NCBI GenBank assembly: GCA_043775055.1
Contig: JAYVSU010000135.1
Coordinates: 1 to 18,120 of the forward strand
Direction: 5' to 3'
Source: Aalborgiella sp043775055
GTDB lineage: Bacteria > Pseudomonadota > Gammaproteobacteria > Burkholderiales > Burkholderiaceae_C
DNA length: 18,120 nucleotides
Made by a program: the position numbers and the translations under genes. The notes beneath the pieces are model-generated. The model worked only from the letters and a program-made list of their open reading frames with translations. It did not search any database and was not told the DNA's origin. Of this stretch, positions 6,736-13,399 are shown piece by piece (the first letter of the stretch is position 1; each line of letters starts with the position of its first letter).

Positions 6736-7575
6736 ATGCATGAATCCGTGTCGATACAAACAAGGACGACGTCTACTGCAGCTGTCGTTACTCCTATTCA
6801 TGCGTGTGCTGTCAGCGAACCCACACATGGTCAATTTTCATACCACACCAGCCCCGCTAGTTTGTGGCCAGATTTTTTAGTCGGTCAAGCAAGTCAACCA
6901 TTGCGTGTGATTTTGGTGGACAACGATGCACGTATGCGTAGCGTTATTGGTCAAGAATTGAATCTCGATACGCGCATCAATTTGGTAGCTTCAGCCAGCA
7001 ATTTGCGTGAAGGTAAATTGTTGATTTCACGCTATGAGTTTGATGTCTTATTGCTAGATTTCAATTTAAGTGATGGCATGGGTTTTGATTTGCTCAAATA
7101 CATGAAATTGCACCACCCATCGGCCGAAGCAATTGTGATGTCTGTGATGGACGATGAGGAACATGCCATCACTGCGTTTGAGCTTGGGGCAACAGGCTAT
7201 TTGGTTAAAAATTCATGGTTTGGCAACTTTTCACAAGCCGTGTTGCAGGTGGCCAACGGTGGTGCATTCATCTCTCCAAATTTGGCACGGCGTTTGGTCC
7301 AGAAATTGGCGGCTGTGCATCATGCCGAGTTGCAGCATCTGCCACAAAGCGGACATGGCATTCAAACATTGCAGGGCGATGGTGTGCTGTCTTTGCGAGA
7401 AAAGGAAATCTTGGAGTACGTGGCTGCAGGCTATACCAGCTCTGAGATTGCAGCACGCATCAAAATCAGCGCACAAACGGTCACCACACACATGAAAAAC
7501 ATTTACCGCAAGCTGCAAGTGCATACCCGTGCCGCAGCGGTCTTGCGTGCTAAAAATCAAGGCTTGTTGAATTAA
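6736..7575 (+). CDS. NarL/LuxR-family response regulator, candidate regulator of the curli-like operon
   Basis: This 279-residue protein starts at the ATG at 6736, chosen because AGGAGG lies 5 bases upstream; an in-frame ATG at 6718 lacks that signal. After an unusual N-terminal extension of about 55 residues comes a receiver domain. Its acidic pair is in VDND (D62, D64), the phospho-acceptor is D108 in LLLDFNLSDG, the switch Ser is S136 in MSVMDD, and the Lys is K158 in GYLVKN. So it should be phosphorylated by a sensor kinase, which is not in the window. Residues about 219-276 form a LuxR-type helix-turn-helix (LSLREKEILEYVAAGYTSSEIA, then SAQTVTTHMKNIYRKL). It is divergent from the repeat-protein operon. 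By analogy with CsgD, which also has a LuxR-type HTH, it may control that operon and itself. Confidence 0.9.
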   Translation: MHESVSIQTRTTSTAAVVTPIHACAVSEPTHGQFSYHTSPASLWPDFLVGQASQPLRVILVDNDARMRSVIGQELNLDTRINLVASASNLREGKLLISRYEFDVLLLDFNLSDGMGFDLLKYMKLHHPSAEAIVMSVMDDEEHAITAFELGATGYLVKNSWFGNFSQAVLQVANGGAFISPNLARRLVQKLAAVHHAELQHLPQSGHGIQTLQGDGVLSLREKEILEYVAAGYTSSEIAARIKISAQTVTTHMKNIYRKLQVHTRAAAVLRAKNQGLLN

Positions 7576-7581
7576 TTTTTA

Positions 7582-7602
7582 TTCAGGTTCGCTTCAGGTT
7601 CG
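7582..7602. repeat. 10-bp direct repeat downstream of the response regulator
   Basis: TTCAGGTTCG occurs at 7582-7591 and again at 7593-7602. A weak stem TTCGCT (7588-7593) with AGCGAA (7613-7618) overlaps it. No U-run follows, so it is not called as a terminator. Confidence 0.4.
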
Positions 7603-7675
7603 TTTTGGCTTTAGCGAATAGCCACTGTTTACCCTCAGTACTTACCCTTGAAATGTGGAAAACCACAAGGCTTAG

Positions 7676-7716
7676 CTATGGGTCATCCATCAGACTTGTG
7701 CCATAGTTGTCTGATG
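7676..7716. other. Interleaved inverted repeats upstream of the beta-propeller gene
   Basis: CTATGG (7676-7681) pairs with CCATAG (7701-7706), and CATCAGAC (7688-7695) pairs perfectly with GTCTGATG (7709-7716). Each stem has an arm in the loop of the other, so they are either alternative hairpins or an H-type pseudoknot. A third small stem, TGTGG-AAAA-CCACA (7654-7667), precedes them. They lie 77-117 bases before the start codon at 7793, in a 217-bp gap that holds no gene. Confidence 0.4.
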
Positions 7717-7792
7717 AGTCAAAATGCATGCCCTCAGATGGTTTGCAGGCAGATCTCTGAAAATCAAGACAACTACATACAGAGGAGACGCG

Positions 7793-8881
7793 ATGAAATT
7801 TTCTTTTAAACCAACAATGCTGGTCACCAGCTTAGCTTTTGCACTCACAGCCACCGTATCGCCATTGGCTCAAGCCTTTGACGGCTGGCATTTAGAAGCC
7901 ACAACATCCATCCCGGGTAAAAACTCTTCTTGGGATTACGTATCGTTAGACGCAGCCAACAACCACTTGTTCATCGGCCGCCGCGCCATGGGTTTGCACG
8001 CGCTTGATTTGGCTACAGGCAAAGTCCTCAAAGTCATTGGCAACACGGCTGCAGACAGTTCTAACGGTGCCACGCTGATTCCTGAGTTCGACTTGGGTGT
8101 TTCGTACAACGAAAACGGCACGCTCACGCCTTTCAAGCTCTCAACCTTAGAGCCACGCGCCAACATCAAGCTGGGCGAAGAGTTGGACGCAACCCATTAC
8201 GACCCTGCCACCAAGCGCATCGTCGTCAACATGGCATCTGACAAAACGGGGACTGATTTGGTCATTTTGCAAGCGCCTTCCTTGGAGAAGGTCGGCTCTA
8301 TCCGCGTCACCACCAAAAAACCTGAGCATTCAGAAGCAGACGGCAAAGGCAATTACTACGTCGCCTCGCGCGATGAAAATTCGGTCTACCGCCTAGACAC
8401 CAAAGAGATGAAAATCACCGCCCAATGGCCCACCCCAGGCTGCGCGCAAACCAACGGTTTGGCTTTGGATGTAGCTAACAATCGCATTTTCTTGGGCTGC
8501 CGTGGTAGCGCGACCGTCAAGCCGTCTTTCTCTGTGATGAATGCTGAAACCGGCGCCATCATTTACACCGCTGAAATAGGTGGCGGTAACGACACCGTGA
8601 TTTACGACGCTGATTTGAAGCGCATTTTCTTGGCCAATGGCGTCAATGCAATCATCAACATCTTTGAGCAAACCAATGCCGAAACCTACAAACCGGTCGA
8701 ATCTTTAGGCACGGCCGCTGGCGTGCGGACGATGGCAATTCATCCCAAAACCAAAAAAATCTATGCGGTAACGGCAGAGGGCAGTGCCGATGCGGCCAAG
8801 AAAATCACCACCAGCGTATCGCCTTACTACGCCAACACCTTCTTTTCAGACAAGTTTTTTGTCTTGACCTACAGTAAGTAA
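7793..8881 (+). CDS. Secreted YncE-like beta-propeller protein
   Basis: This 362-residue protein starts at ATG 7793, which has GAGGAG 5 bases upstream and directly begins a Sec signal peptide (MKFSFKPTML..., cleavage after SPLAQA at about 28). An upstream in-frame start at 7724 would bury the signal. The mature part shows repeated short blade-like strands: WDYVSLDAANNHLFIG, ALDLATGKVLKVI, TNGLALDVANNRIFLGC, SVMNAETGAIIYT and TVIYDADLKRIFLANG. These are typical of YVTN/YncE-type beta-propellers. Such proteins are periplasmic or surface proteins with binding roles, and the ligand cannot be read here. Two cysteines (PGCAQT and LGCRGS) could form a disulfide. It stands alone between the response regulator and a strong terminator. 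A link with the curli-like locus is possible but unproven. Confidence 0.8.
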   Translation: MKFSFKPTMLVTSLAFALTATVSPLAQAFDGWHLEATTSIPGKNSSWDYVSLDAANNHLFIGRRAMGLHALDLATGKVLKVIGNTAADSSNGATLIPEFDLGVSYNENGTLTPFKLSTLEPRANIKLGEELDATHYDPATKRIVVNMASDKTGTDLVILQAPSLEKVGSIRVTTKKPEHSEADGKGNYYVASRDENSVYRLDTKEMKITAQWPTPGCAQTNGLALDVANNRIFLGCRGSATVKPSFSVMNAETGAIIYTAEIGGGNDTVIYDADLKRIFLANGVNAIINIFEQTNAETYKPVESLGTAAGVRTMAIHPKTKKIYAVTAEGSADAAKKITTSVSPYYANTFFSDKFFVLTYSK

Positions 8882-8936
8882 GCTGTAACAGGGGGGGGAG
8901 GGCTGCTCCCTGCAAGTAAAATCCAGTCAATTAACG

Positions 8937-8966
8937 AGGGCTTTTCGTTTTGAGAAGCCCTTTTTT
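8937..8966 (+). terminator. Rho-independent terminator after the beta-propeller gene
   Basis: AGGGCTT and AAGCCCT form a stem that is followed by a run of six T residues. It lies 56 bp after the stop codon and just before tex. A separate G run of eight bases at 8891-8898 and a small GGGAG/CTCCC stem (8896-8910) precede it. Confidence 0.85.
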
Positions 8967-8989
8967 ACGTCTGTAGATTCAATTTTCCC

Positions 8990-11458
8990 ATGTCTGACAC
9001 CCAATCTTCCAACATTCACCAAATCACCCAGCAAATCGCCGCTGAAATCAAGGTCAAGCCTGAGCAAGTCAAAACCGCTGTCGAGTTGCTAGACGGCGGT
9101 GCCACCGTTCCCTTCATCGCCCGCTACCGCAAAGAGGCCACGGGTGGTTTGGACGATATTCAACTGCGCGAACTGGAATTTCGCCTGAGCTACCTGCGCG
9201 AGCTGGCAGAGCGCCGCATCGCCGTACTCAAAGCCATAGACGAGCAGGGCAAACTGACCGATACGCTGCGTGTTGCAATAGCCGACTGCGCCACCAAGCA
9301 AGAGCTGGAAGACCTGTACCTCCCGTTCAAGCTCAAACGCCGCACCAAAGGCCAAATGGCGCGGGAAGCGGGGTTGGAGCCGCTGGCAGACAAGTTGTTT
9401 GCCGACCCCACGCTAAACCCCGCTGCCGAGGCTGAAACCTTCGTCATTCCCTTCAAACCGCATGTGGAGGGCGAAGACAAACAACCCGATTTCTCCACCG
9501 TAGCAGCGGTTTTAGACGGCGTGCGCGATTTGCTGAGCGAGCGCTGGGCAGAAGACGCCGCCTTGGTGCAAAACCTGCGCGAATGGCTGTGGGACCAAGG
9601 CCTGCTGCAAAGCAAGCTGATGGATGGCAAAGATGCCAACACCGCCGATATTGCCAAGTTCCGCGATTATTTTGAGTACGACGAACCCATTGGTCGCGTG
9701 CCCTCGCACCGCGCTTTGGCCGTGTTCCGTGGCCGTGGGCTGGAGATTTTGGATGCCAAGTTGGTTCTTCCAACCCCGCTAGAACCCGCAGTTGCTGGCA
9801 AAACTGCGCCAATCTCATTGGCCGAAGCCCGCATCGCCCTGCACCTAGGCTGGAGCCATTTGGGACGAGCCAGTGACGACCTGCTGCGTAAATGCGTGGC
9901 TTGGACTTGGCGCGTGAAGCTGAGCCTGTCCACCGAGCGCGATTTGTTCGCCCGCCTGCGTGAAGAGGCCGAAAAAGTCGCCATCAAGGTGTTTGCTGAC
10001 AATCTGCGCGACTTGCTGCTGGCCGCACCCGCCGGCCCGCGCGTGGTGATGGGTTTGGACCCTGGCATCCGCACCGGCGTGAAGGTTGCGGTGGTTGATG
10101 CGACCGGCAAACTGGTAGAAACCGCCACCATCTATCCCCACGAGCCGCGTAAAGACTGGGACGGCTCACTGCACGTGTTGAGCAAACTGTGCGAAAAACA
10201 CGGCGTCAACCTCATCGCCATCGGCAACGGCACGGCCAGCCGCGAAACGGACAAGCTGGCGGCGGATTTGATCAAGTTGGTGGCTAAAAACAGCCTAAAT
10301 AATGCTCCATCCGGCGTATCTATTGCCTCGACAGCTATAGAAAATGTAGTGAAAATTGAGAAGGTTGTCGTCAGCGAAGCCGGTGCGTCCGTCTACAGCG
10401 CCAGCGAGTTTGCCAGTTTGGAGATGCCCGACGTTGATGTCAGCCTGCGCGGCGCAGCCAGCATTGCGCGGCGCTTGCAAGACCCGTTGGCCGAGTTGGT
10501 CAAAATCGACCCCAAAGCCATCGGCGTGGGGCAGTACCAGCATGATTTGAACCAGTCTGAGCTGGCGCGCAGCTTGGGTTCGGTGGTGGAAGATTGCGTC
10601 AACTCCGTCGGCGTCGACTTGAACACCGCCAGCGTGCCGTTGTTGAGCCGTGTCTCCGGTCTGTCAGCCAGCGTCGCCAAATCGGTCGTCCGTTGGCGCG
10701 AGGCCAATGGCGCCTTCAAAAACCGCCGCCAATTGAGCGAAGTCACCGGCCTAGGCCCCAAAGCCTTTGAGCAAGCGGCAGGCTTTTTGCGCATTCGCGG
10801 TGGCGACAACCCGCTGGACATGACCGGCGTGCACCCCGAAACCTACCCTGTGGTGGAGCAAATCATCGCCACAACGGGCAAGCCTGTGGCCGAGCTGATG
10901 GGCCGCGCCGACATGCTCAAAACCTTGCGCCCCGAGTTGTTTGCCAATGACAAGTTCGGGGTCATCACGGTCAAAGACATCCTAGGCGAGCTAGAAAAAC
11001 CCGGCCGCGACCCGCGCCCAGACTTCAAAGTGGCGCGGTTTAACGACGGCGTGGAAGACATCAAAGACCTACGCGAAGGCATGATTTTGGAAGGCACAGT
11101 CAGCAACGTCGCCGCGTTTGGCGCGTTCATTGACCTGGGCGTGCACCAAGACGGCTTGGTTCATGTCAGCCATTTAAGCCACAAATTCACCACCGACGCG
11201 CGGGAAGTCGTCAAAACGGGTGATATTGTCAAAGTGCAGGTGGTGGAGGTGGATGTGGCCCGCAAACGCATCGGTTTGACCATGAAATTGGGTGAAAAGC
11301 CGCAACAACGGGGCGATCAAGGCAATAATCGCTCTGAGAATCGTTTTGAGGGCGCAAACCGCAGTCATCAAGGCCAACAACATCGCGGACAGCCCGCTGC
11401 AGCTGCGCCATCGGCCATGGCTTCCGCCTTTTCCAAACTGCAAGCTTTGCGTAAATAA
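8990..11458 (+). CDS. tex: Tex, RNA-binding transcription accessory protein
   Basis: This 822-residue protein is of the Tex family, conserved cytoplasmic nucleic-acid-binding proteins linked to transcription. Domains in order: the Tex N-terminal helical domain (VPFIARYRKEATGGLDD near residue 40; LEDLYLPFKLKRRTKG near 105); a YqgF/RuvC-like nuclease fold starting at VVMGLDPGIRTG (D357); helix-hairpin-helix elements (VDLNTASVPLL to FLRIRGG, about 542-608); and an S1 RNA-binding domain (about 697-770, GTVSNVAAFGAFIDLGVHQDGLVH). A low-complexity Gln/Asn/Gly tail follows. It is somewhat longer than I expect for the family (roughly 770-790). Part of the excess is residues about 434-455, between the LAADLIK helix and EKVVVSEAGASVYSAS. 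The DNA there is a reverse-oriented copy of the interspersed repeat seen at two other places in the window. No strong ribosome binding site precedes the ATG. Confidence 0.97.
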   Translation: MSDTQSSNIHQITQQIAAEIKVKPEQVKTAVELLDGGATVPFIARYRKEATGGLDDIQLRELEFRLSYLRELAERRIAVLKAIDEQGKLTDTLRVAIADCATKQELEDLYLPFKLKRRTKGQMAREAGLEPLADKLFADPTLNPAAEAETFVIPFKPHVEGEDKQPDFSTVAAVLDGVRDLLSERWAEDAALVQNLREWLWDQGLLQSKLMDGKDANTADIAKFRDYFEYDEPIGRVPSHRALAVFRGRGLEILDAKLVLPTPLEPAVAGKTAPISLAEARIALHLGWSHLGRASDDLLRKCVAWTWRVKLSLSTERDLFARLREEAEKVAIKVFADNLRDLLLAAPAGPRVVMGLDPGIRTGVKVAVVDATGKLVETATIYPHEPRKDWDGSLHVLSKLCEKHGVNLIAIGNGTASRETDKLAADLIKLVAKNSLNNAPSGVSIASTAIENVVKIEKVVVSEAGASVYSASEFASLEMPDVDVSLRGAASIARRLQDPLAELVKIDPKAIGVGQYQHDLNQSELARSLGSVVEDCVNSVGVDLNTASVPLLSRVSGLSASVAKSVVRWREANGAFKNRRQLSEVTGLGPKAFEQAAGFLRIRGGDNPLDMTGVHPETYPVVEQIIATTGKPVAELMGRADMLKTLRPELFANDKFGVITVKDILGELEKPGRDPRPDFKVARFNDGVEDIKDLREGMILEGTVSNVAAFGAFIDLGVHQDGLVHVSHLSHKFTTDAREVVKTGDIVKVQVVEVDVARKRIGLTMKLGEKPQQRGDQGNNRSENRFEGANRSHQGQQHRGQPAAAAPSAMASAFSKLQALRK
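10286..10356 (-). repeat. Interspersed ~65-bp repeat, copy C, in frame inside tex
   Basis: Read on the minus strand it aligns with the two intergenic copies. ATAGCT is followed by 13 bases, then ATACG, then (C/A)CGG and an AT-rich end. The spacing from ATAGCT to ATACG is the same in all three copies. Here it keeps the reading frame and codes for about 22 residues with no equivalent that I recall in other Tex proteins. Confidence 0.6.
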
Positions 11459-11480
11459 CAGGCAAATAAGGACCTACATC

Positions 11481-11708
11481 ATGGCAAAAACCGGCGAATG
11501 GGCCACCAAAGTGCTCGCAGTCATCAAGAGTGGCAATACCGACGCGGCAATCGCCCAAATCAAAGTCGCGCCCACCGTCAAAGACCTCAACCAACTCAAA
11601 GCCGCCATGATAGTGGGCGGGCTGATGGCGAAACATAAAAGTGTGGCAACGGCTGTGGATGAGAATTTGCAGCTCCTGTCTGCACCTAGGTTGCATCGGT
11701 CGCCTTGA
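11481..11708 (+). CDS. Small protein of unknown function downstream of tex
   Basis: This is a 75-residue protein (MAKTGEWATKVLAVIKSG...). The ATG at 11481 was chosen because AAGGA lies about 8 bases upstream; a longer in-frame extension runs back into tex and is not credible. It has no signal peptide or membrane segment and looks mostly helical (KVLAVIKSGNTDAAIAQIK, LNQLKAAMIVGGLMA). It starts 22 bp after the tex stop, so the two are probably co-transcribed. The sequence looks like a real, compact protein rather than a random frame, but I do not recognise a family and assign no function. Confidence 0.65.
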   Translation: MAKTGEWATKVLAVIKSGNTDAAIAQIKVAPTVKDLNQLKAAMIVGGLMAKHKSVATAVDENLQLLSAPRLHRSP

Positions 11709-11728
11709 TAGAGCGGGGTGCAATCACC

Positions 11729-11740
11729 AACTTGCAAGTT
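11729..11740. promoter_or_regulatory. 12-bp perfect palindrome upstream of the TonB-like gene
   Basis: AACTTGCAAGTT is a perfect palindrome that ends 14 bases before the proposed GTG start of the TonB-like gene. It could be an operator, but a single short palindrome is weak evidence. Confidence 0.25.
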
Positions 11741-11754
11741 CGGAACACAGCACA

Positions 11755-12624
11755 GTGCATTTAAAGGGCAAACAAACCCGTTTTGCTTTGTTCCTTTCCG
11801 TGGCATTGCATGCTGTGGTGTTTGCCTTCGCGGCCAACTATCTGCACTTGCTCGACAGCAAGCCGGATATGCCGAAAGCTGAGGAGAAGATCGTTTACCT
11901 GGAGCTCGTGCAGCCGCAGCTTGAAAAGCCGCTTCCTGAGCCAGTCAATCCACCCAGTCCGCCAACTTCTAAGGCCGTTCCCACCGTTCAGGCTCCGCAA
12001 GAAAAGCCGATAGCAACAGCCACCTCGCTGGCGCGCCAGCTGGCTTCGATGGCCGCGCCCGCCGCGCCAACAGCTGAGGAATGGGCCTTTGCCGCCACTT
12101 ACACCAAGAAAAACAGCAAAGGCTATCGCTACCACTGGGGACAGCAGGTTCGCAGCATGATGGGTACAGCGGTCGAGGGGGCTGATCAGGGTATGGTCAG
12201 GTTCCGTTTGGAAATCGCGCCTGATGGCACACTGGCCAAGCTGGAGACTCTGTGGAGCACATCCACCGTGGCCGAGCAACTGGCCCGAAAAGCTATCAAT
12301 AACATGCCGCCGCTGCCACCCACGCCGACGGGGAAACCGTTAATTTTTGAGAAAACAATCGCGTTCACGCCGTATGCGTCTGAAGCGCCGCCCATGTACA
12401 AGAACGACTGCCTGCCTGACGCGCCGGCTTATCGCAACCCGTTCGCGTGGGACGGCAAATCGCCGCAGGTGCAAGTTGCAAGCCAGCAGATCGAAAGCCT
12501 AGATCCCGCAGCGCTTGAAGAATGCCTGAAGCAACTGCCTCCAGACTCGATACATGCAGATGTGGCAAACAACAAGGCGAAGATGGATCGATGGGGTTGG
12601 AGTGCGAGCAAGTCGGCTCGGTAA
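11755..12624 (+). CDS. TonB-like energy transducer protein
   Basis: With the GTG start at 11755 this is a 289-residue protein. The frame is open back to a GTG at 11641, but that would overlap the preceding 75-residue gene and add an unlikely N-terminus. The N-terminus is short and basic (LKGKQTR), then has one membrane anchor (FALFLSVALHAVVFAFAA), as in TonB. A Pro/Glu/Lys-rich linker follows (VQPQLEKPLPEPVNPPSPP). A TonB C-terminal-type domain spans roughly residues 112-210 (YRYHWGQQVRSMM, GMVRFRLEIAPDGTLAKLE, LARKAINNMPPLPPTP). TonB carries energy from ExbB/ExbD to outer-membrane receptors, and no exbB, exbD or receptor gene is in the window. About 80 extra residues follow the TonB domain and include two cysteines (NDCLPD, EECLKQ), which is unusual. 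The ribosome binding site is weak, so the exact start is uncertain. Confidence 0.75.
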   Translation: MHLKGKQTRFALFLSVALHAVVFAFAANYLHLLDSKPDMPKAEEKIVYLELVQPQLEKPLPEPVNPPSPPTSKAVPTVQAPQEKPIATATSLARQLASMAAPAAPTAEEWAFAATYTKKNSKGYRYHWGQQVRSMMGTAVEGADQGMVRFRLEIAPDGTLAKLETLWSTSTVAEQLARKAINNMPPLPPTPTGKPLIFEKTIAFTPYASEAPPMYKNDCLPDAPAYRNPFAWDGKSPQVQVASQQIESLDPAALEECLKQLPPDSIHADVANNKAKMDRWGWSASKSAR

Positions 12625-12745
12625 GTGGGTGACCCTGCTAGCAGTACGCTCAAGCACAGACCGGTGGATTGTCGGCTTATGCAAAGCTTGTGGCGGCTAT
12701 CACTGGGTTGTCGCCAGAAAAAAAGGTAGAACTACTGCAGTTAAT

Positions 12746-12816
12746 TTTGCTATATTTTAAATAGCTACTAAGACAATTAATACGACGGCTACAGCCATTT
12801 TATGCCTTAAAAATGG
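12746..12816 (+). repeat. Interspersed ~65-bp repeat, copy B, intergenic
   Basis: It contains TTTTGCTAT, ATAGCT, 13 bases, ATACGACGGCTACAGCC and an AT-rich end. It ends in a CCATTTT/AAAATGG stem (12795-12816). It lies between the convergent TonB-like and hslR genes. The 198-bp gap 12625-12822 holds no gene, and the stem might act as a weak terminator. Confidence 0.7.
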
Positions 12817-12822
12817 TCTATT

Positions 12823-13269
12823 TCAGTCAATCGAAGCACTCCAACGCCCATTCCAGCTATCTGAGCCACCTTTCCCGTCTCCTTTAGCTTGATCCAAATC
12901 CCGCCGCTGCCGCTTTGTCGGGCGGCCTTGGACAATCGTCAGGGCGGGCTCAGGGTGCAGCCGGCGTTCCTCCAGCAATCGCTCACGGATGGCGATGCTC
13001 TCGGATGTTTCGGCGTACAGGGTCTGTGCCAGCGGGGCCGAACCGCGTTGGTCGCTCACCATCAACACTTTGAACGTGCAAACCATTCCTTGCCGTTGTA
13101 TTGCCACTTCATCGCCCACCCGCACATCGGCAGACGCCTTCACCACAATGCCGTTGATTTTGACGCGCCCTTTGCCAATATCTTCACTCGCCAAACTTCG
13201 TGTCTTGAAATGCCGCGTCGCCCAGAGGAACTTGTCTATGCGGGTGGAAGGAAGGGGTTTGAGTTGCAT
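12823..13269 (-). CDS. hslR: Hsp15-like S4-domain RNA-binding protein
   Basis: This 148-residue protein has an N-terminal S4 RNA-binding domain, about residues 8-60: TRIDKFLWATRHFKTRSLASEDIGKGRVKING, then VVKASADVRVGDEV. The C-terminal tail is basic, with GRPTKRQRRDLD near residue 115. This layout is that of Hsp15 (HslR), a heat-shock protein that binds stalled 50S subunits carrying nascent-chain tRNA and helps recycle them. Length fits the family. The gene is divergent from the TAXI-type protein gene with a 130-bp gap, and convergent with the TonB-like gene. No clear Shine-Dalgarno was found before the ATG. Confidence 0.9.
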   Translation of the reverse strand: MQLKPLPSTRIDKFLWATRHFKTRSLASEDIGKGRVKINGIVVKASADVRVGDEVAIQRQGMVCTFKVLMVSDQRGSAPLAQTLYAETSESIAIRERLLEERRLHPEPALTIVQGRPTKRQRRDLDQAKGDGKGGSDSWNGRWSASID

Positions 13270-13399
13270 GGAATTGACGATAGCATAGCTTTTTATCCAA
13301 CGTAAATCAGTGGAATTGGCGCTGCCACAAACGCCATTGATGCTTCATAATCACTTTTACAAATGACTGCTTTCAACCCCGCACACTGCAACCCAATCC

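Noticed and set aside
8891..8898. Run of eight G residues as a phase-variable tract
   Set aside because: It lies after the stop codon of the beta-propeller gene and before its terminator, so slippage would not change any reading frame.
11641..11754. Early GTG start for the TonB-like gene
   Set aside because: It would overlap the 75-residue gene and place about 38 unrelated residues, including three cysteines, before the membrane anchor. The GTG at 11755 gives a normal TonB N-terminus, although its ribosome binding site is weak.
12678..12728. Inverted repeat TGGCG/CGCCA near an A-run as a terminator after the TonB-like gene
   Set aside because: The stem is only 5 bp and the adjoining run is A on the coding strand, not T, so it does not fit an intrinsic terminator for that gene.
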